Position numbers and translations under genes: made by a program. From Acholeplasmataceae bacterium UBA5769 (lineage in GTDB: Bacteria; Bacillota_I; Bacilli_A; Acholeplasmatales; Acholeplasmataceae), in assembly GCA_002418725.1 (NCBI GenBank), contig DIER01000019.1, positions 2,504 to 66,503 of the forward strand: DNA of 64,000 nt. The letters are read 5' to 3'. The first letter of the stretch is position 1; every line of letters starts with the position of its first letter. Below, piece after piece: positions 59,452 through 64,000 of this stretch. A model generated the notes under the pieces. The model was not told where the DNA came from. It did no database searches and was given only the letters and a program-made list of their open reading frames with translations.

Positions 59452-60693
59452 ATGAACAGGAATTATCTAGATCGCCAATTAAAAAAGCGAAAAGATCTCA
59501 AATACTATGAGATAAAACCAGTTGGATCAGCACTAAGATTAAAGCGTAAAGAATTGAAAATGACACTTGAAGAAAGTGCAGAAGGTATTTGTAGTGTCTC
59601 TTATTTATCAAAACTGGAGAACAACCAAATTCAACCTAATCTCAATTTTTTAGATAAACTCTATCAAAAGTTTGGTATGACAGATGAGTTAAGTTATGAC
59701 GATGTGTGCTATGAGAATGATATCGTTGAATTAGTCGAAAAAATGCTTATGCAAGAACCTCTATCAAGAACATATACCGATCACTATGAGGGGAGAGAAG
59801 ATCACCAAGCGCGTGTGATTCATATCATTGAATCTACGTTGAGAAGAGATTATAAAAGCATGCTTGATAGTTTTAAAATCGTGACCCAGTTTATTCCACA
59901 ATTGAAACAAAATGAGTTATCCCTTATGATCTTGTGTTATGCAGAAGGGATGATCATCAAACAGCAATACAGTGAAGCTTATGAAATTGTGTGTGAAATT
60001 CCACTCAATTATCAAGAGCATTATAGTATTTACCTATTGACTCTGAGAATGAGATTACTGCTCAGTTTTTTTATGCATAAAACATCAGATATCCATGTGC
60101 TTTATCATCATTACCTAAAGTTGGTCAATCATGAGGGGTATTACCACCTCGCCAAAGAAATGAGGTTTTCTCATTTACTGCATTTAGCACACTACCATGT
60201 TCCTCAAGAAATTGAAACCATCGCGAAATCGGTGGACCGCAGTAACGTTTTGCAAAAGAAGCCTTATGCAATCGCTTGTTTTATCCATCATCAATACGAT
60301 GTCGTCATCCAGTTAGCAAAAGAACGACAAAGTCTCAAAGAATGGTTTATCATCTATCTTTTATCCCTCGAGGAACTTCACCGTTATGAAGAGATTCATG
60401 ACCTCATAACTCACCAAAAGAAAGAAGAACTTACACCAAATGAACAGCTCCTCTTGGCTTATGTCAAACTTAAGTATGCACACGATAGAAAACCCTTTTT
60501 ATCCTATTTAAGAAACACCTTATTGAACAACAAGATTGAATGTGATGATCCTTTCTTATTGGAGTATTTAATGCTTGATGCAAGTAGACAATTTCAAAAA
60601 TCACAATACTATAAAGAAGCGAATTTAGTCGTTTCACAATATCAACCACGCATCAAAAAATTGAAGCTTGCGTATAGTAAACATCAAGGGTAA
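59452..60693 (+). CDS. XRE-family regulator with TPR-like C-terminal domain (RNPP/Rgg-like)
   Basis: A 413-residue protein with a basic N-terminus of about 20 residues, then a helix-turn-helix domain (ALRLKRKELKMTLEESAEGICSVSYLSKLENNQIQPNLNFLDKLYQKFG split over residues 26-75). A long all-helical region of about 330 residues is consistent with TPR-type repeats. Such architecture is typical of peptide-sensing regulators (PlcR, Rgg). No signal peptide gene is seen next to it. It lies just upstream of an ABC exporter pair, so control of those genes is plausible but unproven. AAGGAG precedes the ATG. Confidence 0.78.
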   Translation: MNRNYLDRQLKKRKDLKYYEIKPVGSALRLKRKELKMTLEESAEGICSVSYLSKLENNQIQPNLNFLDKLYQKFGMTDELSYDDVCYENDIVELVEKMLMQEPLSRTYTDHYEGREDHQARVIHIIESTLRRDYKSMLDSFKIVTQFIPQLKQNELSLMILCYAEGMIIKQQYSEAYEIVCEIPLNYQEHYSIYLLTLRMRLLLSFFMHKTSDIHVLYHHYLKLVNHEGYYHLAKEMRFSHLLHLAHYHVPQEIETIAKSVDRSNVLQKKPYAIACFIHHQYDVVIQLAKERQSLKEWFIIYLLSLEELHRYEEIHDLITHQKKEELTPNEQLLLAYVKLKYAHDRKPFLSYLRNTLLNNKIECDDPFLLEYLMLDASRQFQKSQYYKEANLVVSQYQPRIKKLKLAYSKHQG

Positions 60694-60716
60694 AGCTAAA
60701 AAACTTTACCTTTTTT
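60689..60716 (+). terminator. Terminator of the XRE/TPR regulator gene
   Basis: GGTAAAG / CTTTACC with an eight-base A-rich loop and T6. The gene's TAA is in the left arm. Confidence 0.88.
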
Positions 60717-60755
60717 GTTTTTTAGGTTGATTTTTTTGTATTATGCCAACAAAAA

Positions 60756-60784
60756 TTGACTATTTATAGTTTTTACTATAAAAT
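60756..60784 (+). promoter_or_regulatory. Promoter of the ABC exporter operon
   Basis: TTGACT (60756-60761), a 17-base spacer and TAAAAT (60779-60784). Confidence 0.7.
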
Positions 60785-60812
60785 GATTTTGGCTAAGAAG
60801 GAGGGAACAACC

Positions 60813-62660
60813 ATGCGAATGATCAAATTATTCAGCTTAGCTAAGGGCTTTTTTGTACTCTTCATTGTCGCTGCATTCTTAACAGCCTTTCATCAATGGA
60901 CTTACTCAAATGTTCCCTTATTTACGCAGTATTTAATGAAGACACTGCTTGCCGTACCGGGGATAGCTCCAGGCAACGTGTCAGTAGGAGAGGTTAATTT
61001 ACCTCGGTTTTTGATCGCCTTTTTTGAACAGGGCGATGAAGTGATGGGCATTATCATCAGAATCGCGGTATCGCTGATGGTGCTTCAAGCATTCCGTTTC
61101 TCACTTCGCTTTATTGAAATGTGGCTCAAGGGCTCACTTCAAGAAAAACTTGCTGAAAAAACGCGAGTTAGACTTTATGGACATATTCAAGATTTAAATT
61201 ATGAATTCCATAATAAAAGCGATTCCGGTGATTTGATTCAACGGTGTACAACGGATATTGAAACAACCACAGGTTTTCTGACTGGAAGAATGCTCGACGT
61301 TGTTCATTTGGTATCCACCTTGTTTTTTGGAGCCTATCAATTGATCTACATCAACCAAACCATGGTGTGGGTTTCACTTGCGATTGTTCCGTTTGTAGCG
61401 GTCTCATCAACTGTCTACTTTATCAAGATTGAAAAGATCTTCGAAGATATCGAAGAAACTGAATCAAAAATGATGACGGTCGTCCAAGAAAACCTTTCGG
61501 GAGCGCGTGTCGTAAGAGCGTTTGCGAATGAAGTTTATGAGATCGAAAAGATGGAAACGAAGAACAGTGAATACAGAGATGCGCTCAAACGCGCGAACAA
61601 AATTGTTGCCATCTATTGGGGTGTTATGGATTTTATCGGTATCGCCCAATACCTTGTCATTATTGCCATAGGTGTCTATGGTGTCAGAAATGGCACGATG
61701 GATGCATCTGGCATTGTCGCATCACTCGCACTTGTGGGTATGCTTATTTGGCCAGTACGCGGTTTAGGACGTATTATCAATGACTTTACCAAAGCGTTGG
61801 TTGCATCCGATCGCATCAATCATATTTTGGATCAACCCAGTGAATATGATCACGATGGTACCCTCACACCTGAGGTTAAAGGAACAATTGAATTTAAGGA
61901 TGTATCGTTTAAATTTTCTGATACAGAAGAACACTTATTGAAACAAGTCAACTTTAAGGTTCAAGCTGGACAGACGGTAGCGATTATTGGTCGTACAGGC
62001 AGTGGTAAATCTACGATTATCAATTTGCTTTTAAGAATGTATGATTATCAATCAGGCGATATTTTTATAGACGGCATATCCCTTAAAGACATTAAGAAAA
62101 AACATATTCGTCAACAAATCGGTGTTGTTTTACAAGATCCATTCTTGTATTCCAAAACGGTTTTTGAAAACATTGCGATTGCTGAAAAAAATGCAGACAA
62201 AAAGCGCGTTTTTCTTGCTGCAGAAACAGCAGCACTTGAAAAAGATATTAAAACCTTTAAACAAGGTTATGATACGCTCGTTGGCGAAAAAGGAACCACA
62301 CTTTCTGGAGGACAGAAACAACGTGTTGCGATTGCTCGTGTACTCGTTGCAGATAAACCTATCCTCATTTTTGATGATGCCCTTTCCGCAGTCGATACGA
62401 AGACTGACATGATGATTCGTGAAGCACTTTTAAATAAAACCTATCAACATACGACCATCATTATCACACATCGTATTACGACAGCTAAAGAAGCTGACCA
62501 AATCATTGTCATTGATCAAGGCAGAATTGCTGAGATTGGTACCCATGAAGAACTCGCACATAAAGAAGGGCTCTATAAGAAACTTTGGGATATCCAAGGT
62601 AAGCTTGAATCTGAATTTCAAGCGATATTAAAGGCAGGTGAGACCGATGCATCAAGATGA
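60813..62660 (+). CDS. ABC exporter half-transporter with degenerate Walker B (BmrC/TM287-like)
   Basis: A 615-residue type IV ABC exporter subunit: six transmembrane helices (about 10-320) then a nucleotide-binding domain. Walker A is GRTGSGKS (393-400), signature LSGGQ (497-501), Walker B ILIFDD, and H-loop His553. The catalytic Glu after Walker B is Asp522, the change typical of one partner of heterodimeric multidrug exporters (BmrCD, LmrCD, TM287/288). A hydrophilic loop of about 30 residues lies between TM1 and TM2. ATG 60813 follows AAGGAGGG; the promoter lies upstream. It overlaps its partner gene by 14 bases. Confidence 0.9.
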   Translation: MRMIKLFSLAKGFFVLFIVAAFLTAFHQWTYSNVPLFTQYLMKTLLAVPGIAPGNVSVGEVNLPRFLIAFFEQGDEVMGIIIRIAVSLMVLQAFRFSLRFIEMWLKGSLQEKLAEKTRVRLYGHIQDLNYEFHNKSDSGDLIQRCTTDIETTTGFLTGRMLDVVHLVSTLFFGAYQLIYINQTMVWVSLAIVPFVAVSSTVYFIKIEKIFEDIEETESKMMTVVQENLSGARVVRAFANEVYEIEKMETKNSEYRDALKRANKIVAIYWGVMDFIGIAQYLVIIAIGVYGVRNGTMDASGIVASLALVGMLIWPVRGLGRIINDFTKALVASDRINHILDQPSEYDHDGTLTPEVKGTIEFKDVSFKFSDTEEHLLKQVNFKVQAGQTVAIIGRTGSGKSTIINLLLRMYDYQSGDIFIDGISLKDIKKKHIRQQIGVVLQDPFLYSKTVFENIAIAEKNADKKRVFLAAETAALEKDIKTFKQGYDTLVGEKGTTLSGGQKQRVAIARVLVADKPILIFDDALSAVDTKTDMMIREALLNKTYQHTTIIITHRITTAKEADQIIVIDQGRIAEIGTHEELAHKEGLYKKLWDIQGKLESEFQAILKAGETDASR

Positions 62661-64000
62661 TCAAGATGTACAACATAAGGTCCAGCTATCCACATGGAAA
62701 AAAATTATTAGTATCATATTTAAATCGAAAAAGCATTTGATTTTGCTGATGATCTATTCAGGTCTACTTGCAACATTAGATGTGATTACCCCGATGTTTA
62801 ATCGTTATGCGATTGACACATTCTTTGTAGGCGGCGATTATTCAACATGGCCCTATTATGTGATGGCTAATCTTGGATTAGCGATATCGTTTGGTCTTGT
62901 CGTTTGGGGATTTATCTACGAAGCAGGTATCATTGAAGCGGAAGTTAGCTATGAACTGAGAAGACAAGCATTTGAAAACTTACAACGGTTAAGTTACGCC
63001 TATTTTGATAAAACACCACAAGGTTGGGTCATGGCGAGAATGACGTCAGACACAAGAAAATTATCACTCATTATTTCATGGGGTCTTGTCGACTTTGTGT
63101 GGGCAGGCTTGCAGATGATTATGATCTTGCTTGTTTTATACCTGACATTCATTAGGTTAGCGATCATTATGACCATCATTCTACCGATTATGCTTTTGAT
63201 TGCGTTTGTGTTTACAAAATTGATCTTAAAGCAACATCGTGTAGCAAGAAAGTTTAATTCGCAGTTAACCGCACAATATAGTGAAGGCTTTTTAGGCGCG
63301 AAGACAACAAAGAGTTTGTCGATTGAAGATTCGAATTATGATGAGTTTTCATTAACTGCAAATAATTTGAAGCGTTCTTCCGTGAAAGCTGTCATCTCGT
63401 CAGCGATTTTCTCATCGGTTGTTTTAATTTTAGCGTATATCGCTGTGACAACAACCATGGTTCAAGGCTCTGTGTACGTGTTAGGTTCCGTGATTTCACT
63501 GGGGACTTTGCAGATGTTTTTGTTCTATACAACAAACTTCTTTGAACCCGTAATGGCTATTTCAAGAACATTATCAGATCTTCAAAATGCACAAGCATCC
63601 GCTGAGCGTATTGTTGGTTTGATTGAAACCAAACCAGAACTTTTCGATAAACCAGAGGTTTTAGAACGCTATGGTGATTTGTTCGAAGACAAAAAGGAAA
63701 ACTGGGAACCACTTAAAGGTGATGTTGAGTTTAAGGATATTACCTTTTACTACAAAGATAATGAAGTTATTTTAGACAAGTTTAACTTGAAAGTAAAAGC
63801 AGGCATGAGCGTTGCACTTGTAGGGCATACTGGATCTGGTAAGACCACACTGGTCAATTTGCTATCACGTTTTTATGAACCCAAAGAAGGTTCTATCTTG
63901 ATTGATGGCGTTGATTACCGTGAACGATCCATCCATTGGCTACACGCACGTTTAGGTTATGTATTACAAGCACCACACCTCTTTTCTACGACCGTGATGG
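62647..64000 (+). CDS. ABC exporter half-transporter, partner subunit, truncated by the window end
   Basis: 451 residues are visible. Six transmembrane helices start near residue 27 (LILLMIYSGLLATLDVITPMF), and the NBD shows Walker A GHTGSGKTTLVNLL and the Q-loop LQAPHLFS. The rest (signature, Walker B) lies beyond base 64000. It overlaps the previous gene, so the two likely form a heterodimer, and this chain would carry the functional catalytic Glu. The cargo (drug, lipid or peptide) cannot be told. Confidence 0.9.
   Translation, partial: MHQDDQDVQHKVQLSTWKKIISIIFKSKKHLILLMIYSGLLATLDVITPMFNRYAIDTFFVGGDYSTWPYYVMANLGLAISFGLVVWGFIYEAGIIEAEVSYELRRQAFENLQRLSYAYFDKTPQGWVMARMTSDTRKLSLIISWGLVDFVWAGLQMIMILLVLYLTFIRLAIIMTIILPIMLLIAFVFTKLILKQHRVARKFNSQLTAQYSEGFLGAKTTKSLSIEDSNYDEFSLTANNLKRSSVKAVISSAIFSSVVLILAYIAVTTTMVQGSVYVLGSVISLGTLQMFLFYTTNFFEPVMAISRTLSDLQNAQASAERIVGLIETKPELFDKPEVLERYGDLFEDKKENWEPLKGDVEFKDITFYYKDNEVILDKFNLKVKAGMSVALVGHTGSGKTTLVNLLSRFYEPKEGSILIDGVDYRERSIHWLHARLGYVLQAPHLFSTTVM

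Noticed and set aside
1..64000. CRISPR arrays, insertion sequences, prophage, tRNA and rRNA genes
   Set aside because: No regularly spaced direct repeats, transposase, phage or cloverleaf sequences were recognised on either strand.

Overview
The window reads as chromosomal core DNA of a small-genome, low-GC, wall-less bacterium of the Acholeplasma type (Mollicutes, Acholeplasmatales or a close relative such as Izemoplasma). The gene order is that of Bacillota (rpsF-ssb-rpsR-gdpP-rplI-dnaB, prfA-prmC, rpiB-upp-atp operon, walJ-rlmH, plsX-rnc, dnaD-nth). UGA is a normal stop codon: many ATGA overlaps end a gene at TGA, and Trp is TGG. That excludes the UGA=Trp mycoplasmas. No peptidoglycan genes, insertion sequences, prophage, CRISPR array, tRNA or rRNA were seen. 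The genus assignment is an inference.

Layout. 1-4.5 kb: 3' end of tuf, tatD, an HtrA-like lipoprotein, pncC and the rpsF-ssb-rpsR cluster. 4.6-8.4 kb: a cyclic-di-AMP phosphodiesterase fused in frame to ribosomal protein bL9, then dnaB. 8.4-13 kb: dps (minus strand), prfA-prmC and typA. 13-21 kb: rpiB, upp and a complete F-type ATP synthase operon whose c subunit carries a sodium-binding signature. 21-34.6 kb: a CotH-like lipoprotein, an IMPACT protein, two DegV proteins, cca, yhaM, a giant PrsA-like lipoprotein (minus), walJ-rlmH-HAD, mscL and an iron-type alcohol dehydrogenase. 34.7-37.6 kb: pdxST with its divergent MocR regulator.

37.7-42.9 kb (minus strand) holds the most unusual block: a six-gene, translationally coupled operon with a TerY-like vWA protein, a PP2C phosphatase, a large membrane-anchored Ser/Thr kinase and three unrecognised membrane proteins. 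The kinase is an internal tandem duplication: an active-looking kinase plus zinc knuckle, followed by a pseudokinase plus the same zinc knuckle. 43-45.4 kb: an RNA methyltransferase and a PadR/HAAS membrane-protein pair with two near-identical operators.

45.5-51.9 kb: an aromatic operon (DAHP synthase, tyrA, aroB, aroA, chorismate mutase, aroE, aroC) preceded by an undersized ORF, MFTQKMAGYYYYYYIS, with six consecutive Tyr codons. Alternative RNA hairpins and an intrinsic terminator follow it. This is a textbook-type ribosome-mediated attenuator, unexpected in this lineage. 51.9-64 kb: cadC-cadA with operator, recG, plsX-rnc-dnaD-like-nth, an XRE/TPR regulator, and a heterodimeric ABC exporter cut by the window end.

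Genes are tightly packed. Many are coupled by 4-base overlaps, and several terminators have stems that include the stop codon of the preceding gene. No stretch longer than about 300 bases is without an explained function; the longest (45400-45729) is the PadR promoter plus the tyrosine leader.
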